Part shown: in pieces, positions 33,364 through 39,269 of the stretch
Numbering within the stretch: the stretch's first letter is position 1
How the letters are laid out: each line of letters begins with the position of its first letter
Assembly (NCBI GenBank): GCA_016711405.1
Contig: JADJSZ010000062.1
Span: forward strand, 1 to 39,269
DNA: 39,269 bases
From: Candidatus Hadersleviella danica
GTDB lineage: Bacteria; Chloroflexota; Anaerolineae; Promineifilales; Promineifilaceae
Direction: 5' to 3'
Notes under the pieces: model-generated
What the model saw: only the letters and a program-made list of their open reading frames with translations
What the model was told of the DNA's origin: nothing
The model's database searches: none
Made by a program: the position numbers and the translations under genes

Positions 33364-34290
33364 ATGTCCCCCACTGATTCGCGCTGGAATCGCGGTTTGT
33401 TATGGGCACTCATGTCGCCCCTTTTTTTGGGTGTGGTTCCCATTACGGCGAAGATTGCCTATCAATTGGGGGTGGATGTGGTGACGGTGGCCGCGTTGCG
33501 CACGATTTTGGCGGCGGCCGTTTTGTGGGCCATCATTCTGCTTTTTGCCAAACAGTTGGCCATTAGCTCCACCCCCGCCATGGTGAGTAGCATGTTGGTG
33601 GGAGCCATTAACGGAGTTGGGTCGCTCTTCTATTACAGCAGTATCAGCCGCATAGATGCCTCGCTGGGGCAACTCATCAACATCACCTATCTGATTTTTG
33701 TGACGATTTTGTTGCGCCTGCTGGGGCAACGCATTTCCAAGCTGACCCTCGGCCGCATGGGGTTGGCTATCGTAGCTATTTATCTGCTGACCCAAGGGGG
33801 AACGGCCGCGCCCGATTGGGTGGGGGTGGGATTTATGCTCATCGCCGCCCTCTCCTATGCCATCCAACTGGTGTTTAGCCAGCGCATTATGGTGGATATT
33901 CCCGCCCCCACGATGGCGGTGTATGCCATGACGGGCATGGCGGCCGTGGTGGGTTTGGCGTGGCTGGTGGTGCGCCCCCCGCTGGGGCACATTGCGGGCG
34001 GGGGCTGGGCGGCCGTGGGGTTTATGGGCTTGGCCACGGCCGCTTCCCGCCTGACCCTCTTCTTGGGCGTAAAACATTTGGGCAGTTTGCAAGCCGCCCT
34101 GCTCAGTGTGGGCGAAATGCTCGTGACCGTTATTCTAGCGATGGTGTGGCTCGATGAAACCCTGACCATGATGCAAATTGCGGGGGCGTTGCTCCTCATC
34201 ACCAGCATTTTGCTGGTCAAATACGAGCAAAATATCCCCAACTTCGACTGGTGGGCAATTTTATACAAGCGTTGGGCACAAAGGGGGTGA
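33364..34290 (+). CDS. EamA/DMT-superfamily transporter
   Basis: 308 aa, ten predicted membrane helices in two EamA halves (LLWALMSPLFLGVVPITAKIA, then VGVGFMLIAALSYAIQLVFSQR). The family ending reads LGSLQAALLSVGEMLVTVILAMVWLDETLTMMQIAGALLLI. It is an inner-membrane metabolite exporter or importer of unknown substrate. The start is the ATG at 33364, directly after the repeat hairpin; no strong ribosome site is visible. It is the second EamA gene in the window (the other is at 15659) and is not obviously linked to the signalling island. Confidence 0.9.
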   Translation: MSPTDSRWNRGLLWALMSPLFLGVVPITAKIAYQLGVDVVTVAALRTILAAAVLWAIILLFAKQLAISSTPAMVSSMLVGAINGVGSLFYYSSISRIDASLGQLINITYLIFVTILLRLLGQRISKLTLGRMGLAIVAIYLLTQGGTAAPDWVGVGFMLIAALSYAIQLVFSQRIMVDIPAPTMAVYAMTGMAAVVGLAWLVVRPPLGHIAGGGWAAVGFMGLATAASRLTLFLGVKHLGSLQAALLSVGEMLVTVILAMVWLDETLTMMQIAGALLLITSILLVKYEQNIPNFDWWAILYKRWAQRG

Positions 34291-34295
34291 GGGGA

Positions 34296-34384
34296 TTTTG
34301 GATTTTGGATTTTCGATTGGATTGCGGATTGACTGAGCGACTGAGCGGCTGAAAGACTGAAAAACTGAAAGACTGAAAGACTAC
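34296..34384. repeat. ATTTTGG and ACTGAAAG tandem runs
   Basis: GATTTTGGATTTTGGATTTTCG (7-bp period) is followed by GACTGAGC/GGCTGAAAGACTGAAAAACTGAAAGACTG (8-bp period), in one orientation, upstream of the second sugar cassette. Confidence 0.65.
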
Positions 34385-34421
34385 TTAACAAGACCTTAAC
34401 GGGTTATTAAGCGAGCGGCCG

Positions 34422-34449
34422 TTGTTTACCCTTGCCCCCATGCTATAAT
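34422..34449 (+). promoter_or_regulatory. Extended -10 promoter of the second sugar ABC cassette
   Basis: A perfect TATAAT at 34444-34449 preceded by TG at 34441-34442 (extended -10). A weak -35 TTGTTT at 34422-34427 has 16-bp spacing. The ATG of the MalF-like gene is 44 bases after the box, giving a 5' leader of about 37 bases. TTAAC-containing repeats at 34384-34410 could be an operator, but this is not established. Confidence 0.6.
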
Positions 34450-34493
34450 AAGCAGGTCTTCTCTCCCCCTTATTTTGATTTTGTCCGTCGCCC

Positions 34494-36122
34494 ATGGCTC
34501 CTCAACCGATTTCGCAAGCAGACCCATCCCCCCCCCTGCTGACCAGCCGCACCAAGCGCCTCCTCCTTGAAAATCTCAAAGCCTACGCCTTTGTGGCTCC
34601 TGCCATGATTTTGCTGTTTGCCTTTGGGATTTTCCCCATCTTGTATGCGGCCTATGTCAGTCTGTTCCGTTGGCGCATTCGCCAAGGGGATTTTGTGGGG
34701 CTACGCAACTATGTCGAAGCGATGGGGGATGTGGCCTATGTCTTTTTTGGATTGGTCGCCTTGGGGCTGGTTTTCACGGCCGCTTCCACCCTTACGGCCG
34801 CGCTCCGCACCGCCCGTGAGCGCAACTTGCCCCTCCACTACCCGCTCTTGTCGCTCGTACCCGCGGCCGTCATCGTCAGCGGCGCCACCTTGCTCCTCCT
34901 GCGGGCACTGACCCTCTTTGCCCAGCAAGAAACATACATTTTGGGCAACGCCCCCCTCGGGCTGGCCCTCGTCATAGGCGGTGGGATAGGGGCATGGTAT
35001 TACAACCAAACCCAGCACCGCCGCTTAACCACCAGCCAATTCGCCACCCTGCCCAATTTTGTCGCCCCCGCCCTGACGGTGTTGGCCTCGGCCGGGCTGG
35101 CCATTGCCATCCTCTACTTCACCTACCACGAACTGCTCATCTCCCCCCGTGCGGCCGTGGCCCTCATCCGCATCCGCTACCTCTCTTTTGGCTTAGGTGC
35201 TTTGGTAGCGGCCTACTTCATTTGGACGTGGAGCATGAGCCAAGCCTCCACCGTCAAACTCATCGGCGGCCTTGTTGGAGCCATTGCCCTGATGGCCGCA
35301 GGGGTGAATCTAGTTACCATTTGGCCTTCCACCCGCGCCGAAAGTGACCCCGATTTTTATTTTTCTCTGCTGGCAACGGTCTTCTACGCCCTTGGAACAG
35401 TCCCTTTTCAGTTGGGCATTTCCATGATATTGGCCATTTTGCTCTTCCAAAACATTAAGGGCAAAGGCGTTTTCAGGGTGCTCTTTTTCATCCCCTACAT
35501 TGCCCCCACGGTGGCCACGGCCGGTATCTTTGAGGCGATTTTTAGCATTCGGCCGAGCAGTTTGGCCAACTTGCCCTTCACCCAATGGGGTGTCAACCCG
35601 GCGGGGGCACTCAAATGGCTCCGCGAGGCGGGGCCAGCCATTGCCAAACTGGGTGAGGCGATGGGCATTGAGAGCATGACCGACATCACATGGGGGCCGA
35701 GTCTCGCCCTTTTCGTCGTCATTCTGTTCAACATTTGGGTCTTTGTGGGGTACGATACAGTCATCTTTTTGGCTGGTCTGGGCAACATCCCCAATACATT
35801 GTATGAGGCGGCCAAAATAGATGGTGCTGGCCGTTGGGCACTCTTCCGCTACATCACCCTGCCCCTGCTCTCCCCCACCACCTATTTTCTATCGGTCATT
35901 TCCATTATTGGCACATTTAAGGCATTCAACCACATTTGGGTTTTGCGCGACCCAGCCGCCCAAGGCACGATAGACACGGCCAGCATCTATTTTTTCCAAA
36001 CCTTCTTTCGCGGCCAACGGTTCGGCTACGCCACGGCCATGGCCATCGTCCTCTTTGTCATCATTCTCGTCATGACCATTATCCAAAATCGGGTCGCCCA
36101 GAAGAAGGTGTTCTATGGCTAA
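34494..36122 (+). CDS. MalF-type carbohydrate ABC permease with a large inserted membrane region
   Basis: 542 aa, against about 300 usual. TM1 (about 30-56) and the loop FRWRIRQGDFVGLRNYVEAM are normal. Residues about 79-286 are an insertion with about six extra membrane helices. The permease core then resumes at FYFSLLATVFYALGTVPFQLGISMILAILLFQ (about 288-320). The EAA loop is EAAKIDGAGRWALFRYITLPLL. The protein ends with a normal last helix and VAQKKVFYG. It forms a heterodimer with the MalG-type permease, whose gene overlaps by 8 bp (translational coupling). The start at 34494 follows the extended -10 promoter. The substrate is unknown; no ATPase gene is nearby. Confidence 0.88.
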   Translation: MAPQPISQADPSPPLLTSRTKRLLLENLKAYAFVAPAMILLFAFGIFPILYAAYVSLFRWRIRQGDFVGLRNYVEAMGDVAYVFFGLVALGLVFTAASTLTAALRTARERNLPLHYPLLSLVPAAVIVSGATLLLLRALTLFAQQETYILGNAPLGLALVIGGGIGAWYYNQTQHRRLTTSQFATLPNFVAPALTVLASAGLAIAILYFTYHELLISPRAAVALIRIRYLSFGLGALVAAYFIWTWSMSQASTVKLIGGLVGAIALMAAGVNLVTIWPSTRAESDPDFYFSLLATVFYALGTVPFQLGISMILAILLFQNIKGKGVFRVLFFIPYIAPTVATAGIFEAIFSIRPSSLANLPFTQWGVNPAGALKWLREAGPAIAKLGEAMGIESMTDITWGPSLALFVVILFNIWVFVGYDTVIFLAGLGNIPNTLYEAAKIDGAGRWALFRYITLPLLSPTTYFLSVISIIGTFKAFNHIWVLRDPAAQGTIDTASIYFFQTFFRGQRFGYATAMAIVLFVIILVMTIIQNRVAQKKVFYG

Positions 36123-37242
36123 CCTCCCCTCCAACCAAGCCACACCCTCACGCTGGGCGCATTTTTCTTGGGGCAATGTGTTCATGTACGGCGTTCTCAT
36201 CGCCTATGCCATCATCTCGATTTTTCCACTGGTGGCCATGATGGGCATTTCGCTGATGACGCTCGATGAATCGCTGGGCACGGCCGGGCGCACGGGCCTT
36301 ATCGGCCGAATGTTGCCCGCCCAAGTGGACACCACGCGAGACATCAGCCCCTGCATCCTCGTCACCACCGACACCTATTTTGATGCTGTCCTGCGCGAAC
36401 AAGTGACCCACACACGGGTGCTCATTGATGTGTCGGATGAAGTCGCCGCCGCGCAAGGGCACGGCTTCCGCACCAGCCGAACGGCCGAGCAAAACCTCGT
36501 CCGCAACGAACATTTTCGCATCCCCTTCTTTTCCAACTATTGCGCCGCATGGCGGGGCGCCAACCTTGGCCAATACATGTGGAACACAGTGCGTATTGTG
36601 GCCATTACCATTGCGGGGACGCTTATATTTGGGGTGACGGCCGCCTACGCCTTTGCCCGCATGGAATTTGTGGGGCGCGACACGCTCTTCGCCATCACTT
36701 TGGCCACCTTGATGATACCCAGTATTGTGGTCAACTTACCCAACCTGCTCCTCTTGGTCGGCATCGAAAATTATCTCACGACCACATGGATTTGCGGCGA
36801 AGTGGAGCGGTGTATCATCGGCAATTGGCCCGCGCTGACAGTGCCCTTCATGGCTCAAGCCATCAACATTTTCCTGATGCGCCAACACTTTACCACCCTG
36901 CCCAACGAATTGTGGGAAGCGGCGCTCATGGATGGCGCGGGGCATTTGCGCTTCATCTGGTCGGTGGTGATTCCCCTCTCCAAACCCGTCATTTTGGTGG
37001 TGGTGCTGTTTACCTTTATTGGCGCATGGAACGAATTGGCGTGGGGCTTGCTGGCCACACCGGGCGATGAGACATGGCGGCCGATAGCCGTCGGCTTACA
37101 ACAGTTCTTGGATGACGAAGCGCCCCTGCCCCACCTCCGCATGGCTGGCGCAATGATTACCATCCTGCCCATCCTCATCCTCTACGGCCTCACCCAACGC
37201 CAATTTATCGAAGGGCTTTCCCAAAGTGCTTTAAAAGGGTAA
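36115..37242 (+). CDS. MalG-type carbohydrate ABC permease with an N-terminal loop insertion
   Basis: 375 aa, about 95 longer than usual. TM1 is about 22-48. Residues about 55-145 are an extra extracytoplasmic stretch, rich in charged residues, with no helix (GRMLPAQVDTTRDISPCILV...). The standard core begins at NLGQYMWNTVRIVAITIAGTLIFG. The EAA loop is EAALMDGAGHLRFIWSVVIPLSKP. It overlaps the MalF-type gene by 8 bp and is followed by the binding-protein gene. Cysteines at about 80 and 142 in the insertion, and one at about 226 in ICGEVERCIIG, could form disulfides (inference). Confidence 0.88.
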   Translation: MANLPSNQATPSRWAHFSWGNVFMYGVLIAYAIISIFPLVAMMGISLMTLDESLGTAGRTGLIGRMLPAQVDTTRDISPCILVTTDTYFDAVLREQVTHTRVLIDVSDEVAAAQGHGFRTSRTAEQNLVRNEHFRIPFFSNYCAAWRGANLGQYMWNTVRIVAITIAGTLIFGVTAAYAFARMEFVGRDTLFAITLATLMIPSIVVNLPNLLLLVGIENYLTTTWICGEVERCIIGNWPALTVPFMAQAINIFLMRQHFTTLPNELWEAALMDGAGHLRFIWSVVIPLSKPVILVVVLFTFIGAWNELAWGLLATPGDETWRPIAVGLQQFLDDEAPLPHLRMAGAMITILPILILYGLTQRQFIEGLSQSALKG

Positions 37243-37245
37243 TTG

Positions 37246-37317
37246 GTCATTTGTCATTGCATTCGTCATTACCACTACCTCATTCACCTTGTTCATTGCT
37301 CATTGCTCATTGTTTTT
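37246..37317. repeat. Heptamer run (GTCATTT/CTCATTG type)
   Basis: GTCATTT, GTCATTG and CATTCGT units, then TTCATTG, CTCATTG and CTCATTG, mostly of 7 bp in one orientation, between the permease and binding-protein genes of one cassette. Confidence 0.6.
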
Positions 37318-37355
37318 AGTCTGGGAGCCACAATTTTTCTAGGAGAAGAAAAAAT

Positions 37356-38882
37356 ATGTTAAAACGCAAATTGTTGACCCTGCTCACATTGCTGGCCTTG
37401 GTGTTATCCTTGGCCGCTTGTGATGCCAATCTGGACCAAGCTGTGCAAGACGCTTCGGCCACGGCCGAAGCGTTGGCCACCGCCAATGCCGACCAAATCA
37501 ATGCTGGCGCGGCCACCGTTGAAGCGGCCGCAACCGCCAACGCCGACCAAATCAACGCTGGCGCGGCCACCGTTGAAGCGGCCGCAACCGCCAACGCCGA
37601 CCAAGTCAACGAAGCCATCGAAAGCACGGGCATTGACCCCGCTATCTATGGCAACCTCGCCGACATTGACCTCAACGGCGTGACCGTCACCTTCTGGCAC
37701 CAACACACTGGGGCACGCGGTGACGAGCTGGCCGCCATTGTGGATGAGTTCAACGCCACCAACCCCTACGGCATCATCGTCGTCGCCACCAATGAAGGGG
37801 AATATAGCGACATCTACGACAAGATGATTGCCGGCCTGACCACAGGCAACGTGCCTTCCCTTGTCGTGGCTTACCAAAACCAAGCGGCCGCTTACCAAGT
37901 CGCCGAAGGGTTGGTCAGCATTGACCCCTACATCAACGACCCCATCTTTGGCCTGAGCGAAGAAGACAAAGCGGATTTCTTCCAATCCTTCCTCGACTCT
38001 GACCGCCTGCCCCAATTCGGCAACGAAGCGTTTGGCTTCCCCCCCAACCGCTCCATGGAAGTACTGTACTACAACATGGATTGGCTGACCGAACTCGGCT
38101 ACGATGCCGCTCCCCAAACCCCTGAAGAGTTTGGCGAAATGGCTTGCGCCGCCACCGATGCTGACGCAGGCACTGTTGGTTACGAAATCAGCACCGATGC
38201 TTCCCGCTTCGCGTCGTTCGTATTTGCTCGTGGGGGAGACATTTACGACTACGAGAACAACCAATTTACCCTGAACAACCAAGCGGCCGTGGATGCCATG
38301 ACCCAAATGCAACAACTGTATGCCGACGGCTGTGCTATCCTCATTGCCGAACGCAATGGCGACCAAGCTGACTTTGCCGCCCGCAAGACGTTGTTCACCA
38401 TTGGTTCTTCCTCGGGCTTGCCCTTCTACCGCAACGCCATTGAGACGAGCGAGCAAGGGGCTTTTGCTTGGTCTGTGGCTCCTATCCCCTACACTGGCGC
38501 AACCCCCGTGCAAAACATCTATGGGGCCAGCGTGAGCATCCCCAAGACCACCCCCCAACAACAATTGGGCGCGTGGCTCTTCCTGAAGTATTACACCAGT
38601 GCGGAGATTCAGGCACGGTGGGCAGTGGCCAGTAACTACTTCCCCGTCCGCGCCAGCGTGGCCGATGGCTTGGCTGATTACTTCACCCAAGAACCAGCCT
38701 TTGGGGTGGCGTTTGACCTGTTGCAATATGGCAAGACTGAAGCCCCTGTGGCTGGCTATGACAACGCCCGCGATGAAATCGCCGAAGCGTATAGCCGCAT
38801 CCTGAATGGGGAAGATGTGCAAACCGTGTTGGATGAGTTGAACACCAAAGCCAACGAAATTTTGGCCGAATCCGCTCCTTAA
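37356..38882 (+). CDS. Sugar ABC transporter substrate-binding lipoprotein with tandem-repeat linker
   Basis: 508 aa. A strong ribosome site AGGAG is at 37341-37345. Lipobox SLAAC (Cys22). Residues about 25-90 are an Ala-rich, probably coiled-coil stalk containing 18-residue repeats (ATANADQINAGAATVEAA). The family 1 binding fold starts at VTVTFWHQHTGARGDELAAIVDEF and continues with NVPSLVVAYQNQAAAYQVAEG, FPPNRSMEVLYYNMDWLTELG, ARGGDIYDYENNQFTLN and GASVSIPKTTPQQQLGAWLFLKYY. It should capture a carbohydrate and hand it to the two permeases encoded just upstream. It is the last gene of the cassette, with a strong terminator 70 bp later. A long open frame on the opposite strand (37404-38885) is a shadow. 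Confidence 0.92.
   Translation: MLKRKLLTLLTLLALVLSLAACDANLDQAVQDASATAEALATANADQINAGAATVEAAATANADQINAGAATVEAAATANADQVNEAIESTGIDPAIYGNLADIDLNGVTVTFWHQHTGARGDELAAIVDEFNATNPYGIIVVATNEGEYSDIYDKMIAGLTTGNVPSLVVAYQNQAAAYQVAEGLVSIDPYINDPIFGLSEEDKADFFQSFLDSDRLPQFGNEAFGFPPNRSMEVLYYNMDWLTELGYDAAPQTPEEFGEMACAATDADAGTVGYEISTDASRFASFVFARGGDIYDYENNQFTLNNQAAVDAMTQMQQLYADGCAILIAERNGDQADFAARKTLFTIGSSSGLPFYRNAIETSEQGAFAWSVAPIPYTGATPVQNIYGASVSIPKTTPQQQLGAWLFLKYYTSAEIQARWAVASNYFPVRASVADGLADYFTQEPAFGVAFDLLQYGKTEAPVAGYDNARDEIAEAYSRILNGEDVQTVLDELNTKANEILAESAP
37479..37610 (+). repeat. 54-bp in-frame tandem repeat (two copies plus partial third)
   Basis: Unit 1 is 37479-37532, unit 2 is 37533-37586, and a partial third runs 37587-37610. 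Units 1 and 2 differ at only a few third-base positions. Each encodes 18 residues (ATANADQINAGAATVEAA). Copy number could vary between strains and change stalk length. Confidence 0.85.
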
Positions 38883-38886
38883 CAAG

Positions 38887-38949
38887 GTTCGTAGTAACGG
38901 CTTGAGCCGTCTCTAATTGAAAGAAACGACTGAAGTCGTTACTACGAAC
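38887..38949. repeat. Branched palindrome (cloverleaf-like inverted repeat)
   Basis: The outer arms GTTCGTAGTAACG (38887-38899) and CGTTACTACGAAC (38937-38949) are perfect 13-bp complements. Inside are two further small palindromes, ACGGCTTGAGCCGT and ACGACTGAAGTCGT. The element could fold as a three-way junction. It lies directly after the binding-protein stop and is unlike the heptamer repeats. Confidence 0.75.
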
Positions 38950-38953
38950 GAGT

Positions 38954-38992
38954 AGACCTCGCAGGTTTTAGAAACCTGCGAGGTCTTTTTTT
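38954..38992 (+). terminator. Strong intrinsic terminator of the second sugar cassette
   Basis: A perfect 15-bp stem (38954-38968 with 38972-38986), a 3-base loop TAG, and a run of seven T at 38986-38992. It ends the MalF-MalG-binding protein transcript before the next gene. Confidence 0.92.
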
Positions 38993-39037
38993 AGGGCGAC
39001 ACACTTTGAAAGTGCCTCGCATCTGTGGGAAATGAGT

Positions 39038-39269
39038 ATGAATGAATTGTTGTTAGAGACGGCCGTCTCCACCGCCCTCTCCGCAGGCCAATTGCTACGC
39101 GAATACTGGACACGGCCGCGCCACATCGCCAGCAAAGGGTTGCGCGATGTCGTCACCGATGCCGATTTCGCTTCGCAAGCGTTGATAACGGGCAGGGTGC
39201 GGGCGCAATTCCCCAGCCACGGCTTTATGGTGGAGGAGGACGACCCCACCTTGCCCACCAGCGGCGATT
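39038..39269 (+). CDS. Inositol-monophosphatase-family protein, N-terminal part (cut by window end)
   Basis: 77 codons remain, open to the edge. The start ATG at 39038 has GGGA seven bases upstream; an in-frame ATG at 39032 is possible. The text LLETAVSTALSAGQLLREYW, then KGLRDVVTDADFASQALI and FPSHGFMVEED, matches the first third of the IMPase superfamily: KG..D.VT..D followed by the metal-binding Glu region. The usual GEE appears as VEED. Members dephosphorylate inositol phosphate, histidinol phosphate, fructose bisphosphate or PAP with Mg2+. The subfamily cannot be assigned from this fragment. Confidence 0.8.
   Translation, partial: MNELLLETAVSTALSAGQLLREYWTRPRHIASKGLRDVVTDADFASQALITGRVRAQFPSHGFMVEEDDPTLPTSGD

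Noticed and set aside
37404..38885. A 493-codon open frame on the minus strand opposite the binding-protein gene
   Set aside because: It mirrors a clear family 1 binding protein with lipobox and ribosome site. The antisense product has no recognisable domain; long antisense frames are expected with this GC-rich codon usage.
38887..38949. The cloverleaf-like fold as a tRNA gene
   Set aside because: No T-loop GTTC-A-A pattern in the right place, no plausible anticodon stem, and the length is too short; the symmetric outer arms indicate an inverted repeat.

Overview
The window looks like chromosomal DNA from a free-living bacterium of the Chloroflexota, probably Anaerolineae or a relative. This is an inference from gene content: very large multi-GAF sensor kinases, NACHT ATPases with FGE-sulfatase tails, sugar ABC transporters lacking their own ATPase, exported proteins ending in a short YLP-type tail, and a CGGCCG-rich sequence style. 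No rRNA, tRNA, CRISPR array, transposase or phage gene was recognised.

Layout. 1-11.1 kb is on the minus strand. It holds an S41 protease lipoprotein cut by the left edge, an orphan polar-amino-acid ABC ATPase with two frameshifts, a secreted multidomain protein of about 1,500 residues with about five frameshifts, and a sugar ABC cassette (two permeases and a binding protein). 11.2-17.2 kb is on the plus strand: a NACHT-FGE STAND ATPase, a small membrane protein, a di-heme cytochrome c peroxidase, an EamA transporter and an SRPBCC/DUF1997-like protein. An alpha/beta hydrolase (minus) follows.

18.3-33.3 kb is a signalling island, interrupted only by a minus-strand ybaK. It has three stand-alone receivers, a membrane GAF sensor and a giant hybrid kinase. 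The kinase has a Cache-like sensor, HAMP, about ten GAF domains, HisKA/HATPase and REC; it would be about 2,619 residues once two one-base gaps are closed. After it come a threonine-synthase-like PLP enzyme fused to a receiver domain, and a REC-histidine kinase. None of these has a DNA-binding output domain. The PLP enzyme is the only recognisable metabolic effector, so phosphorylation may control enzyme activity directly. That enzyme-receiver fusion is the most unusual item in the window.

33.4-39.3 kb holds a second EamA transporter, a second sugar ABC cassette (MalF-like and MalG-like permeases, both with large insertions, plus a binding lipoprotein with a 54-bp tandem repeat) with an extended -10 promoter in front and a strong terminator behind, and the start of an inositol-monophosphatase-like gene.

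Three patterns cut across the genes. Nearly every spacer carries degenerate tandem repeats of about 7 bp, often as two reverse-complementary runs that make long perfect hairpins of locus-specific sequence. The palindrome CGGCCG is scattered through coding DNA far above chance. About ten frameshifts interrupt otherwise well-conserved proteins; most can be closed by adding one base, often in a homopolymer, which points to assembly error rather than decay.
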